Notes under the pieces: model-generated
Databases searched by the model: none
What the model saw: only the letters and a program-made list of their open reading frames with translations
Told to the model about the DNA's origin: nothing
Assembly: GCA_963809695.1 (NCBI GenBank)
Contig: CAWEKI010000006.1
Span: 62,001 to 126,000, forward strand
DNA: 64,000 nucleotides
From: JAGDMJ01 sp963809695
GTDB lineage: Bacteria > Bacteroidota > Ignavibacteria > UBA10030 > UBA6906
Direction of reading: 5' to 3'
Position numbers and translations under genes: made by a program
Part shown: positions 40,324 to 48,708 of the stretch, one piece after another
Layout: every line of letters starts with the position of its first letter
How positions within the stretch are numbered: position 1 is the first letter of the stretch

Positions 40324-42576
40324 ATGAAGACCCCGCTCCATCATATCAAAACGTTCGGCCGGAGGCTTGGCCCGGTCGAGCAAGCCCAGATCGTCGCGTC
40401 CACGGCGGTCATCGTCTCGATGACGACCATCATCACCGCCATGGCGGCCACGGGGCAGTCACCCCGCCTGATGGATTTCATCAGCATTCTCACCGTCGGC
40501 ATCATCGGCTTCACAAGCGTTTACTTTTCTCTCAATTACAGCCGCGAGCTTGACGAGCAGCGGCGCCAGCTGCTGGCGCTCAACACGATTGCCGAGGCGG
40601 TCACCCGGGTTGTCGATCTCGATTATGTCCTGCAGACCGCTCTCAGCAGGACCACAGAGCTTTTGAGCAGCGGGTTCGGCTGGATCTATATGGTCCAGGA
40701 CGGAAAACTGCTGCTGAAGTGCTCGAAGGGCACCGCAGAAGATTTTTTCTCACTGCAGGGAAGTGATTCACTTCCCATTTCCCACTGGTTGAACCAACCC
40801 AGCGTGCAGCGCGAGCGCGCGGAAGACCAACAGGGGCTCATCAGTGCCGAGCTCAAGCAGATGGGGGTGCAGTTTTGGGCCTCGATCCCGCTCCGCATGA
40901 AGGACGCCTCCGCCGGGACCTTGATCGTGGCAGGCAAAGAGTACGAGATGTTCACGACCAAGCAAGCCGAGCTTATGGAGGCGTTCGGCAACCAGATCAG
41001 CGTTGCGCTCAACAATGCGCACCTGTTCGAGCAGCTTCGCCAATCCCAGCAGCAATATGCCGACCTGTTCGAAAATGCCCCGGACATCTATCTCAGCGTT
41101 AACAGCCTGCACATCGTCGTGGGCTGCAACAAGACCGGAACGGACATCCTCGGGTATTCCCGGCATGATGTCATCGGCAAGGAATTTGAATCGTTTTTCG
41201 TTGCTCCGAGGCAGGAGGCCCTGCGGGAAACTCTCGACAGAATGTTCACCGAAGGGCGGGGATTGAAGGACGTCGAAGAACAGATGGTGACCAGGTTCGG
41301 CCGCCAGTTCTACGTGCACCTGAACTCCTCCCTGGTGTTTGACGAAAAAGGGAAGACCGTCACTGCCCGCATTGTTGCACGGGACGTTTCCGAGCGCAAG
41401 ATGATGGAGGGAGCAATCCTGCACGCGCAAAAGATCGACAGCATCGGAAACCTGGCCGGCGGTATCGCGCACGATTTCAACAATATTCTCGCGGCTATTC
41501 TCGGCTCGGCATCCATTATGCGAAGGCACCTGGCCGAGAAATCCAAATTGTACAAGTATGTCGAGATCGTTGAATCCTCCGCCCGGCGCGGGTCTTCGCT
41601 CACACGACAGCTCCTTACCTTCGCCCGCAAGACCGAGCGTTTCGTCAAGCCGGTCCAGATCAACACGCTCATAGAAGAAACCCTGCAGCTGTTCCAGCGC
41701 AGCGTGTCCAAGGAGATAGTCGTGCAGACCGCGTTGACACCGGATTCGACGAGCGTGAACGGGGATGACGGGCAGCTGCAGCAGGCGTTGTTGAATCTTT
41801 TCCTGAACGCCCGCGATGCGATGCCGAACGGCGGCACGCTCACCATATCCACGGACGTGACGCTGGCCGATGGGCACACGACAAGCCAGTTCACCTCGGT
41901 AAAGGCGGGCCCGTTTGTCCTCATCCGCGTTGCCGATACCGGCGTCGGGATCGACAAATCGCTGCATAACCGCGTCTTCGAACCTTTCTTTACGACCAAG
42001 GACAGGGGGACCGGGCTGGGCCTCTCGGTTGTGTACGGCGTCATCCAGAGCCACGGCGGTTTCATTGACCTGGAGAGTGAGGTCGGCACCGGCACCACGG
42101 TGACGCTCTACCTGCCCCGGGTCAATGCGGCCATCTCCCCCCAGCGACAGAGACGCCAGAGGATCGCACGAGGAACCGAGAACATCCTGATCATCGACGA
42201 TGAGGTAAGCGTCTGCGAAATTGCACGGGACATGCTCGCCAGCCTGGGCTACACTGTGTACACGGAGCATGATGGAAAAGCCGGCGTCGAGATGTATGCG
42301 ACCCATCAGGCGACCATTGACCTGATCCTCCTCGATATCAACATGCCGGTACTCGGCGGAAAGGACACGTTTGAGATCCTGCGTTCCATCAATTCCTGCT
42401 GCCGTATCATTATCGTGACCGGCTACGGCCGGGGTGTGATCGAGACATCCATGTTCTCCGGCAACGTCAACGGCTTTATGCAGAAGCCGTTCCAGATCGA
42501 GACTCTGGCCGCCAAAGTGCGTGAAGTGCTCGACCAGAAAACCTCGCAACCAGAACATACGACAGACAAATCCTGA
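40324..42576 (+). CDS. Hybrid sensor histidine kinase (TM-GAF-PAS-kinase-receiver)
   Basis: A 750-residue membrane kinase. Two N-terminal helices (IVASTAVIVSMTTIITAMAA, FISILTVGIIGFTSVYF) are followed by a GAF domain (about 95-245), a PAS domain (LFENAPDIYLSVNSLHIVVG onwards), the phospho-His box GGIAHDFNNILAAI, an ATPase domain (LLNLFLNARDAMPNGG, FEPFFTTKDRGTGLGLS) and a C-terminal receiver with LIIDDEVSV, the acceptor Asp in LILLDINMPVLGG and Lys in MQKPFQIE. No DNA-binding partner is adjacent. It lies 18 bases upstream of rodZ. Confidence 0.93.
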   Translation: MKTPLHHIKTFGRRLGPVEQAQIVASTAVIVSMTTIITAMAATGQSPRLMDFISILTVGIIGFTSVYFSLNYSRELDEQRRQLLALNTIAEAVTRVVDLDYVLQTALSRTTELLSSGFGWIYMVQDGKLLLKCSKGTAEDFFSLQGSDSLPISHWLNQPSVQRERAEDQQGLISAELKQMGVQFWASIPLRMKDASAGTLIVAGKEYEMFTTKQAELMEAFGNQISVALNNAHLFEQLRQSQQQYADLFENAPDIYLSVNSLHIVVGCNKTGTDILGYSRHDVIGKEFESFFVAPRQEALRETLDRMFTEGRGLKDVEEQMVTRFGRQFYVHLNSSLVFDEKGKTVTARIVARDVSERKMMEGAILHAQKIDSIGNLAGGIAHDFNNILAAILGSASIMRRHLAEKSKLYKYVEIVESSARRGSSLTRQLLTFARKTERFVKPVQINTLIEETLQLFQRSVSKEIVVQTALTPDSTSVNGDDGQLQQALLNLFLNARDAMPNGGTLTISTDVTLADGHTTSQFTSVKAGPFVLIRVADTGVGIDKSLHNRVFEPFFTTKDRGTGLGLSVVYGVIQSHGGFIDLESEVGTGTTVTLYLPRVNAAISPQRQRRQRIARGTENILIIDDEVSVCEIARDMLASLGYTVYTEHDGKAGVEMYATHQATIDLILLDINMPVLGGKDTFEILRSINSCCRIIIVTGYGRGVIETSMFSGNVNGFMQKPFQIETLAAKVREVLDQKTSQPEHTTDKS

Positions 42577-42594
42577 CACTGTTCTCCTACGCCC

Positions 42595-43488
42595 ATGGAC
42601 TCCGTGTTTACCATGCTGAAGCAGGCCCGCGAAGCGAAAAACCTTTCGCTGGCCGATATTGCGGACACTACATTCATCAGCGTCCGTTTTCTGGAGGCAA
42701 TCGAAGCCGGAAAGACCGATATCCTTCCGCAGGCATACGTGCGCGCCTTCATCCGCGAGTATGCCGCTGTCGTCGGCCTAGACACCCCCGACGTGATGCG
42801 CCGCTACGACAGCATCGGCTCCCCGCAACCGGCAGCGTCGCTCCGCCCCGCCCCGGGCAGCGACGGACCAGTCGCTTCGGGACAAGGCCCTTCCGCAGAT
42901 AGTGGACGGCCGGCGGCCACGGTGTCTTCCGAGCAAGCGCCCGAAGTCCATCAGAGCCCCGCACCTGAGCCCCCGCCCCCTCCGCAGTATCTGGATGTCC
43001 CGATCCCGTCCTCTCCCGCGCCACGGCGCGACCTCACGGACATGATCCAAAAAGCCGCGGTGGTGATGGGCGTGGTCGTCATTGCGGTCGTGCTCTGGAA
43101 CGTTATGGGCATCGAGAGGCCGAAGACGCAGGAGATCCCATTCCAGAATGTCATCAAGGAAAATGAGCAGCACGCATCCGGACCGGGCGGGCGGGATTCA
43201 ACCCGCATACCCGGCATGCAGGGCTCCCGGACTGACAGCCTGACGCTCCAGGCACAAACAACCGACTCGGTCTGGATCCAGGTCGTCGTCGACGGAGGTA
43301 CGCCGCGCGAGTACCTGTTCCGGCCGAATTCCCGGGCCAGCTGGAAAGCCGGAGAGAAGTTCCTCCTGACCGTCGGCAATGCCGGCGCCGTGCATTTCAC
43401 TCTGAACAAGAAGGATCTCGGCACGCTCGGGAAGAAAGGGACCGTGGTCCAAAGGATTGAGCTGACCCGCAAGTCGCTTACCCAGTGA
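42595..43488 (+). CDS. RodZ-like membrane HTH protein
   Basis: A 297-residue protein with a RodZ arrangement. An N-terminal helix-turn-helix domain (MLKQAREAKNLSLADIADTT, FLEAIEAGKTDILPQAYVRAFIREYA) is followed by a Pro/Ala/Ser-rich linker, one membrane helix (AAVVMGVVVIAVVLWNVMG, about 155-173) and a C-terminal DUF4115-like beta domain (SVWIQVVVDGGTPREYLFRPNS, WKAGEKFLLTVGNAGAVHF). RodZ links MreB filaments to the cell-wall machinery in rods. It lies directly before ligA, with 7 bases between. Confidence 0.88.
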   Translation: MDSVFTMLKQAREAKNLSLADIADTTFISVRFLEAIEAGKTDILPQAYVRAFIREYAAVVGLDTPDVMRRYDSIGSPQPAASLRPAPGSDGPVASGQGPSADSGRPAATVSSEQAPEVHQSPAPEPPPPPQYLDVPIPSSPAPRRDLTDMIQKAAVVMGVVVIAVVLWNVMGIERPKTQEIPFQNVIKENEQHASGPGGRDSTRIPGMQGSRTDSLTLQAQTTDSVWIQVVVDGGTPREYLFRPNSRASWKAGEKFLLTVGNAGAVHFTLNKKDLGTLGKKGTVVQRIELTRKSLTQ

Positions 43489-43495
43489 CGTCCGC

Positions 43496-45502
43496 ATGGC
43501 CGCGCCCGACCATATCGTCAAACGGATCATCGCACTCCGCAAAGAGCTGCACGAGCACGACTACCGGTACTACGTTCTCGCGGAGCCTTCGATCACCGAC
43601 GAGCGGTACGACGCACTGATGCGGGAGTTGTTGGATCTGGAGGGGCGGTATCCGGAGCTCAGGAGCCCTGACTCCCCGTCGCAACGCGTCGGGGGGGAGC
43701 CGACCAAAGCTTTCGCCACGGTTCGCCACGATCCCCCCATGCTCAGCCTGGCAAACTCCTATTCCGAGGAAGAGATCCGGGAGTTCGACAGGCGCGTGCG
43801 GGGACTGCTGGCCACACAGGAACCGGAGTACTTTGCCGAGCTGAAGTTTGACGGCGTTGCTATCGCGCTCACCTACCGTGACGGCACCCTGGCCCAGGGT
43901 GCAACGCGCGGGGACGGCCTCCAGGGGGATGACATCACCAACAACCTGAAGACTGTCCGTTCCCTTCCTCTTCGCCTCCGGAACCCCGTCGTGGCGTACC
44001 GGAATATCGAGGTACGCGGAGAAGCGTTCATGCAACGGAAGGATTTTGACACCATGAACAGTCAGCGCTCGGCGGCCGGTGAGCGTCCTTTCATCAATCC
44101 GCGCAACGCCACGGCCGGAACGCTCAAGCTTCAGGATCCGAAACTGGTGGCAACTCGGCCCCTGCACTTTTTCTCCTATTCCCTTTTCTCCCGCGACACC
44201 AGGTTGGTCAGTCACTCCGCGAATCTGGACGTCCTGCGCTCGCTCGGCCTTCCCGTGAACGAGAATGGAAAGCGTTGCCGCGACATTGATTCCGTGATTG
44301 CCTTCTGGAGGTTCTGGGAGGAGAAACGGGAGACCCTGCCATATGACATCGATGGCGTGGTCATCAAGGTCAATTCCATCCGCCAGCAGGAACTCCTGGG
44401 GACCATTGCCAAAAGTCCGCGCTGGGCGATCGCTTTCAAGTTTTCGGCGCGTAAAGCTGAGACGCTGTTGAAAGGCATTACGCTTCAGGTGGGGCGCGTG
44501 GGAACGATCACGCCGGTCGCAGAGCTTGAGCCGGTCTTTGTCGGGGGAAGCACGGTTGCGCGCGCAACGTTGCATAACGAGGACTATATCCGTGACCTCG
44601 ACCTGCGGATCGGCGATACCGTCGTTGTCGAAAAAGGGGGAGATGTCATTCCCAAGGTGTCAGGCTACGTGCGGACCATGCGGCCGCCGGGAGTGGTCCC
44701 ATTCGTGATGCCGCCACAGTGTCCCGACTGCGGTTCCCGCATTCACCGGCTCGAAGGCGAAGCGAATTATTTTTGTGAAAATGCCGAATGCCCGGCTCAA
44801 GTGCGCGCGCGGATCGGGCACTTTGCCCATCGCGGGGCGATGGATATCGAGGGGCTCGGCGAGGCTGCGGTGGATCAGCTGGTGAGCCTGGGGCTGGTGC
44901 AGAATTATGCAGACCTGTACACGCTGCACAAACGCAAGGCGGAACTGATCGAGGTGGAGCGGTGGGGAGAAAAAAGCGCCCAACGGCTGCTGGACGGCAT
45001 CGAGCGCAGCAAGAACCAGCCGTTCAACCGCGTGCTCTTCGCGCTCGGAATCCGCCACGTCGGGGAAGGCGTCGCGCGGCTGCTTGTCGAGCAGTTCCCT
45101 TCCATGGATGCGCTGGTGGCAGCCTCGGTCGAGGAGCTGCAGGCGATCTCCGCCGTAGGGCCACGGATCGCCGAGAGCATTGTGCTCTTCTTCCGCGAGA
45201 AGCACAACAGAGATGTCGTCCAACGGCTCAAGAAGGCCGGCCTGACCATGCGCGCCCCGGCACGATCGACAACCGGCACGCTCTCCGGAATGACTTTTGT
45301 CCTCACCGGGACACTTCCCTCCTATACCAGGGAAGAAGCAAAGCGGATCATCGAGGCCAATGGCGGGACCGTCGCATCGGGCGTCAGCAAAAACGTTCGC
45401 TATGTGCTTGCGGGGGAGGACGCCGGCTCGAAACTGGCCAAAGCGAGGCAGCTCGGTATCGAAATAATTTCTGAAGATCAATTCAAAAGCATGATCGGAT
45501 AG
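43496..45502 (+). CDS. ligA: NAD-dependent DNA ligase LigA
   Basis: A 668-residue NAD+-dependent ligase that seals nicks during replication and repair. It has the Ia domain (HEHDYRYYVLAEPSITDERYD), the adenylated Lys117 in ELKFDGVA, the nucleotidyltransferase motifs GDGLQGDDITNNLKTV and VRGEAFM, the OB fold, a Cys4 zinc finger (CPDCGSRIHRLEGEANYFC plus ENAEC), the helix-hairpin-helix region and a C-terminal BRCT domain (LSGMTFVLTGTLPSYTREEA). It is full length and is followed four bases later by the next gene. Confidence 0.97.
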   Translation: MAAPDHIVKRIIALRKELHEHDYRYYVLAEPSITDERYDALMRELLDLEGRYPELRSPDSPSQRVGGEPTKAFATVRHDPPMLSLANSYSEEEIREFDRRVRGLLATQEPEYFAELKFDGVAIALTYRDGTLAQGATRGDGLQGDDITNNLKTVRSLPLRLRNPVVAYRNIEVRGEAFMQRKDFDTMNSQRSAAGERPFINPRNATAGTLKLQDPKLVATRPLHFFSYSLFSRDTRLVSHSANLDVLRSLGLPVNENGKRCRDIDSVIAFWRFWEEKRETLPYDIDGVVIKVNSIRQQELLGTIAKSPRWAIAFKFSARKAETLLKGITLQVGRVGTITPVAELEPVFVGGSTVARATLHNEDYIRDLDLRIGDTVVVEKGGDVIPKVSGYVRTMRPPGVVPFVMPPQCPDCGSRIHRLEGEANYFCENAECPAQVRARIGHFAHRGAMDIEGLGEAAVDQLVSLGLVQNYADLYTLHKRKAELIEVERWGEKSAQRLLDGIERSKNQPFNRVLFALGIRHVGEGVARLLVEQFPSMDALVAASVEELQAISAVGPRIAESIVLFFREKHNRDVVQRLKKAGLTMRAPARSTTGTLSGMTFVLTGTLPSYTREEAKRIIEANGGTVASGVSKNVRYVLAGEDAGSKLAKARQLGIEIISEDQFKSMIG

Positions 45503-45506
45503 CGGC

Positions 45507-46061
45507 ATGGCTATGGGCATACTGCCGGAATCCCTCCGGCGCTCCATCGGGATAGGTATCACCCGCTTCCGCTTTCGGAAGTACCGGGACGAGATCATCT
45601 CGTTCAGCCGCTCCGTCTCCGACGCACACCGCGCGCTCCTGATCATGCCTATGCGGCGCCCGGAGCCCCTCCCGGTCGTCACGGTCATCGAACTGCTCAA
45701 AAGAAGATTTCCCGAGCACGGGCTTACGGTCGTGACCTGGGGTCCCAGCCTGGAGTTGATGCAGATGCTCCCCCATAGCCAGTTCGTGCGGATCCTCGAG
45801 ACGGAAATCACATCGTTCTATCTTCCCCGCCGGGAGACGCTGCAAAGGATCAAGAACACGGCATATGACGTTGCCATCGACCTCAATCTTGACTTAGTTC
45901 TTCCCTCGGGGTATATTTGTAGAGAAAGCAACGCCCGCGTGCGCATTGGTTTCGCCGGCAGACGGTCCGATCTGTTCTATAATTTCCAGATCAGGAGTTA
46001 TCCCTCGCCGGGCAGACGCGATGTCTACGACCGGCTTGCCGAGTGCCTGGAAATGTTCTGA
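45507..46061 (+). CDS. Short glycosyltransferase family 9-like protein
   Basis: A 184-residue protein. Segments such as RALLIMPMRRPEPLPVVTVIELLKRRFPEHGLTVVTWG and YDVAIDLNLDLVLPSGYICRESNARVRIGF resemble the N-terminal Rossmann domain of heptosyltransferase-type (GT9) enzymes. The C-terminal donor-binding domain is absent, so it is about half the usual length. It may be a stand-alone domain of its lineage or a truncated gene. It sits between ligA and a STAS gene in a tight run. Confidence 0.45.
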   Translation: MAMGILPESLRRSIGIGITRFRFRKYRDEIISFSRSVSDAHRALLIMPMRRPEPLPVVTVIELLKRRFPEHGLTVVTWGPSLELMQMLPHSQFVRILETEITSFYLPRRETLQRIKNTAYDVAIDLNLDLVLPSGYICRESNARVRIGFAGRRSDLFYNFQIRSYPSPGRRDVYDRLAECLEMF

Positions 46062-46075
46062 ACCGGAGTATGCAT

Positions 46076-46381
46076 ATGAAGTTCGACGTACACAAAGACG
46101 GCGCTTCGACGGTTTTCAAGCTGAAGGAGCGCAAGCTCGACTCGTCCATTTCCTCCGAGCTCAAAGGAGAATTTCTGCTCCTGTGCAAGCCGAAGGTGAA
46201 TACGCTGGTCATCGACATGGCAGAGGTCGATTTCTGCGACAGCAGCGGGCTGAGCGCGCTGCTGATCGCGGACCGCAAAATGAAGGAGCACGGCGGAGCC
46301 GTGCGGCTTGTCAATGTGAACAAAAAAGTGGGGAGTCTCCTGAAGATCTCCATGCTGGACAGGGTGTTTGACATCCAGTAG
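46076..46381 (+). CDS. STAS-domain anti-sigma-factor antagonist
   Basis: A 101-residue single STAS domain of the SpoIIAA/RsbV type: DVHKDGASTVFKLKERKLDS, VNTLVIDMAEVDFCDSSGLSALLIADRKM and VRLVNVNKKVGSLLKIS. The DSSG loop carries the Ser that a partner kinase usually phosphorylates. ATG 46076 has CGGAG seven bases upstream. No anti-sigma kinase gene lies nearby, so its partner is encoded elsewhere. A terminator follows. Confidence 0.88.
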   Translation: MKFDVHKDGASTVFKLKERKLDSSISSELKGEFLLLCKPKVNTLVIDMAEVDFCDSSGLSALLIADRKMKEHGGAVRLVNVNKKVGSLLKISMLDRVFDIQ

Positions 46382-46401
46382 ACGCCGGCGAAGGCATAAC
46401 A

Positions 46402-46419
46402 ATTGACTTTTGCAGAAGT
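46402..46419 (+). repeat. Copy of the ACTTYTGCARAAGT palindrome after the STAS gene
   Basis: ATTGACTTTTGCAGAAGT lies 20 bases after the STAS stop and just before the terminator. It has the left half ATTGACTT of the long form but lacks the right-hand CAATAG seen in the copy at 245. Confidence 0.5.
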
Positions 46420-46429
46420 GTGAAACGGC

Positions 46430-46462
46430 AAAAAGCGAGGGCAAGAGTCCTCGCATTTTTTT
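46430..46462 (+). terminator. Rho-independent terminator between STAS and convergent pyk
   Basis: GCGAGG (46435-46440) pairs with CCTCGC (46449-46454) around an 8-base loop, followed by ATTTTTTT. An A-run precedes the stem, so it can also work for pyk on the minus strand, whose stop is at 46477. Confidence 0.9.
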
Positions 46463-46476
46463 GTGAGGCGACCCCC

Positions 46477-47919
46477 CTACTTCACCCGCTCCACCTTGAT
46501 AAAATTCGTCGATCCTCTCGCGAACAGCGGCTGGCCGGCCAGGATGACGACATACTGTCCCACGCTCGCGGCACCCACCTTGAGAAGGCGTGCCTGCACC
46601 TGTTCAAGTGCCTTGTCCGAGTTCACATCAAGATCGCTGATCTCTATGCCGCGCACTCCCCAGACGAGGTTCAACTGCCTGAGGACCTTGGGGCTCAGCG
46701 TGATGGCAAGGATGGCAGGATCGGGGCGGTAACGGGAAAGCACGCGGGCGGTCTGGCCGGAATGTGTGACCGCTACAATTGCAGCTGCGTCCATCTGCTC
46801 TGCCAGGATGCATGCCGCCCGCCCCAGGGCATCGTGCCGTCCCTCTGCCTTGCCCAGCGGCTGCGCCAGCACCCGCTGTAATCCATGCTGCTCCGATTCC
46901 ACCTTCAGGATTATCCGGTTCATGATTTCTACCGCATCGACCGGGTATTTCCCCACCGAGGTCTCCCCGCTGAGCATCACCGCGTCGCAGCCGTCGAGCA
47001 CGGCATTCGCCACGTCACTGGTCTCAGCCCGCGTCGGGGTCGGGCTGTTGATCATCGACTCCAGCATCTGGGTCGCAACGATGACAGGCTTCCCGGCGCT
47101 GTTGCACTTCTTGATGATCAACTTCTGCAGCAACGGGACATCTTCGGGCGGCATCTCCACGCCGAGGTCCCCCCTTGCCACCATGACCCCGTCCGCCTCG
47201 GCAATGATGTTGTCGATGTCGTCAATGGCCTGCGGTTTCTCGACCTTTGCGATGATGAGCGGGGGAATGCCGTCGTTCACACGGGCGGCGATCTCCTGCC
47301 GGAGCAGGCGAATATCCTCGGCCCGGCGCACGAACGAGAGGGCAACGTAATCGACTTCCTGTGCCATGCCGAAATCCAGGTCGCGCAAGTCCTTCTCGGT
47401 GAAGGAGGGGGCGCTCACCGGCACTCCCGGAAGATTGATCCCTTTGTGCGGGGAGAGCCGGCCGCCGGTCGTGACCATGCAGCGCACATCGTGCCCCCGC
47501 ACCTCCAGCACACGCAAGCGCAGCTTGCCGTCATCCAGAAGAATGATCTCCCCGGGAGCCACGTCCGCTGGCAGATTTTTGAATGACGTCGGGATCCGTT
47601 CCGCCGTGCCGGTAACCTCATCCGTGGTGATTGTGGTTTCCCGTCCGGCCACGAGATCGACGAACGGCTGCGCCAGCTCACCGACGCGGATCTTCGGCCC
47701 CTGAAGATCCTGGAGAACGGCAAGAGACGCTCCGGACTGTTTCGCCGCAGCGCGTACTTCCTCCAGTGCCCGGGTATGATCGTCATGGGTGCCGTGAGAG
47801 AAATTGAGGCGGGCAACATCCATTCCCGCCGTGATCAGTTTCGTCAGCATATCCACGCCGGTTGTCGAAGGACCGAGTGTGCAGACGATTTTGGTCTTAC
47901 CGTGGGCCAGTGATTTCAT
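46477..47919 (-). CDS. pyk: Pyruvate kinase
   Basis: A 480-residue enzyme converting phosphoenolpyruvate and ADP to pyruvate and ATP. It shows KTKIVCTLGPST, the barrel segments MDVARLNFSHGTH and VDYVALSFVRRAEDIRLL, the catalytic Lys region LIIAKVEKPQAIDDID, the metal site DGVMVARGDLGVEMP and GCDAVMLSGETSVGKYPVDAVE. The C-terminal domain ends VILAGQPLFARGSTNFIKVERV. It is full length for a bacterial enzyme. The gene immediately upstream on the same strand is a sirtuin, 21 bases away. Confidence 0.97.
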   Translation of the reverse strand: MKSLAHGKTKIVCTLGPSTTGVDMLTKLITAGMDVARLNFSHGTHDDHTRALEEVRAAAKQSGASLAVLQDLQGPKIRVGELAQPFVDLVAGRETTITTDEVTGTAERIPTSFKNLPADVAPGEIILLDDGKLRLRVLEVRGHDVRCMVTTGGRLSPHKGINLPGVPVSAPSFTEKDLRDLDFGMAQEVDYVALSFVRRAEDIRLLRQEIAARVNDGIPPLIIAKVEKPQAIDDIDNIIAEADGVMVARGDLGVEMPPEDVPLLQKLIIKKCNSAGKPVIVATQMLESMINSPTPTRAETSDVANAVLDGCDAVMLSGETSVGKYPVDAVEIMNRIILKVESEQHGLQRVLAQPLGKAEGRHDALGRAACILAEQMDAAAIVAVTHSGQTARVLSRYRPDPAILAITLSPKVLRQLNLVWGVRGIEISDLDVNSDKALEQVQARLLKVGAASVGQYVVILAGQPLFARGSTNFIKVERVK

Positions 47920-47940
47920 GGGTGATAGGAGGAAATGGTA

Positions 47941-48708
47941 CTAATCGTTCATTCTGGGCCGGGCTGCCGCAACCGATGCATACAGCAGCGGCAGGATTGT
48001 TCCTGACGGTCCGCGGAGAAACTCGTCGGCGCTCCCCGTCAACGGCGTCGGCACGGTGTTCACTTCAACAAGATATGCCCCGCGCTGTTTCGCCATGAGC
48101 GGGAGCGACGCCGCCGGATACACCACGGCGGACGTCCCGATGGATAAGAACACATCCGCATCGTCCGCTGCGGAGGTGGAAGCTTCCCACACGTCCTCCG
48201 GCAGCATCTCGCCGAACCAGACAACATCCGGGCGGATGACTCCTCCGCAGGCCGGGCAGCGGGGAACCTGGCCCCGCCCGGGTAGGGCAACCTTTGGAGA
48301 GGGTTCCCCGCAGGTCATGCAATAGCTTCGTTCGATGTTGCCGTGCAACTCATACACCTTGGTACTTCCTGCGCGCCGGTGCAGGTCGTCAATGTTTTGC
48401 GTGATGAGCGTGAAACGGGGAAAGAGCCCTTCCATGCGCGCGAGCGCCACGTGGCCCGGATTGGGCTGCACGGCGGCGATGACTGTTCTCCTGTGTGCAT
48501 ACCATTCCCACACCAGAGCGGGGTTCCTCATGAATGCATCCATGCTGGCAAGTTCTTCGGGCTTGAACTTGCTCCAGATGCCTTCCGGCCCCCGGAATGT
48601 TGGCACGCCGCTCTCGGCCGAGATTCCCGCTCCGGTGAATGCCACCACATTCCTTGCTTGCGCAAGCGACTGAAGCAGTGAGTGGGAGAACGGTTCCGCG
48701 GGCGTCAT
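47941..48708 (-). CDS. cobB: Sir2-family NAD-dependent protein deacylase
   Basis: A 255-residue sirtuin. NAD-binding motifs are VVAFTGAGISAESGVPTFRG and LITQNIDDLHRRAG; the catalytic His is in YELHGNIERSYC; the zinc ligands are CMTCG and CPACGG; and a further motif PDVVWFGEMLPEDVW is present. MRR-type residues after the QNID motif point to the class III desuccinylase/deacetylase group, although the Tyr/Arg pair was not verified. Its ATG overlaps the stop of the penicillin-acylase gene as ATGA. Confidence 0.93.
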   Translation of the reverse strand: MTPAEPFSHSLLQSLAQARNVVAFTGAGISAESGVPTFRGPEGIWSKFKPEELASMDAFMRNPALVWEWYAHRRTVIAAVQPNPGHVALARMEGLFPRFTLITQNIDDLHRRAGSTKVYELHGNIERSYCMTCGEPSPKVALPGRGQVPRCPACGGVIRPDVVWFGEMLPEDVWEASTSAADDADVFLSIGTSAVVYPAASLPLMAKQRGAYLVEVNTVPTPLTGSADEFLRGPSGTILPLLYASVAAARPRMND

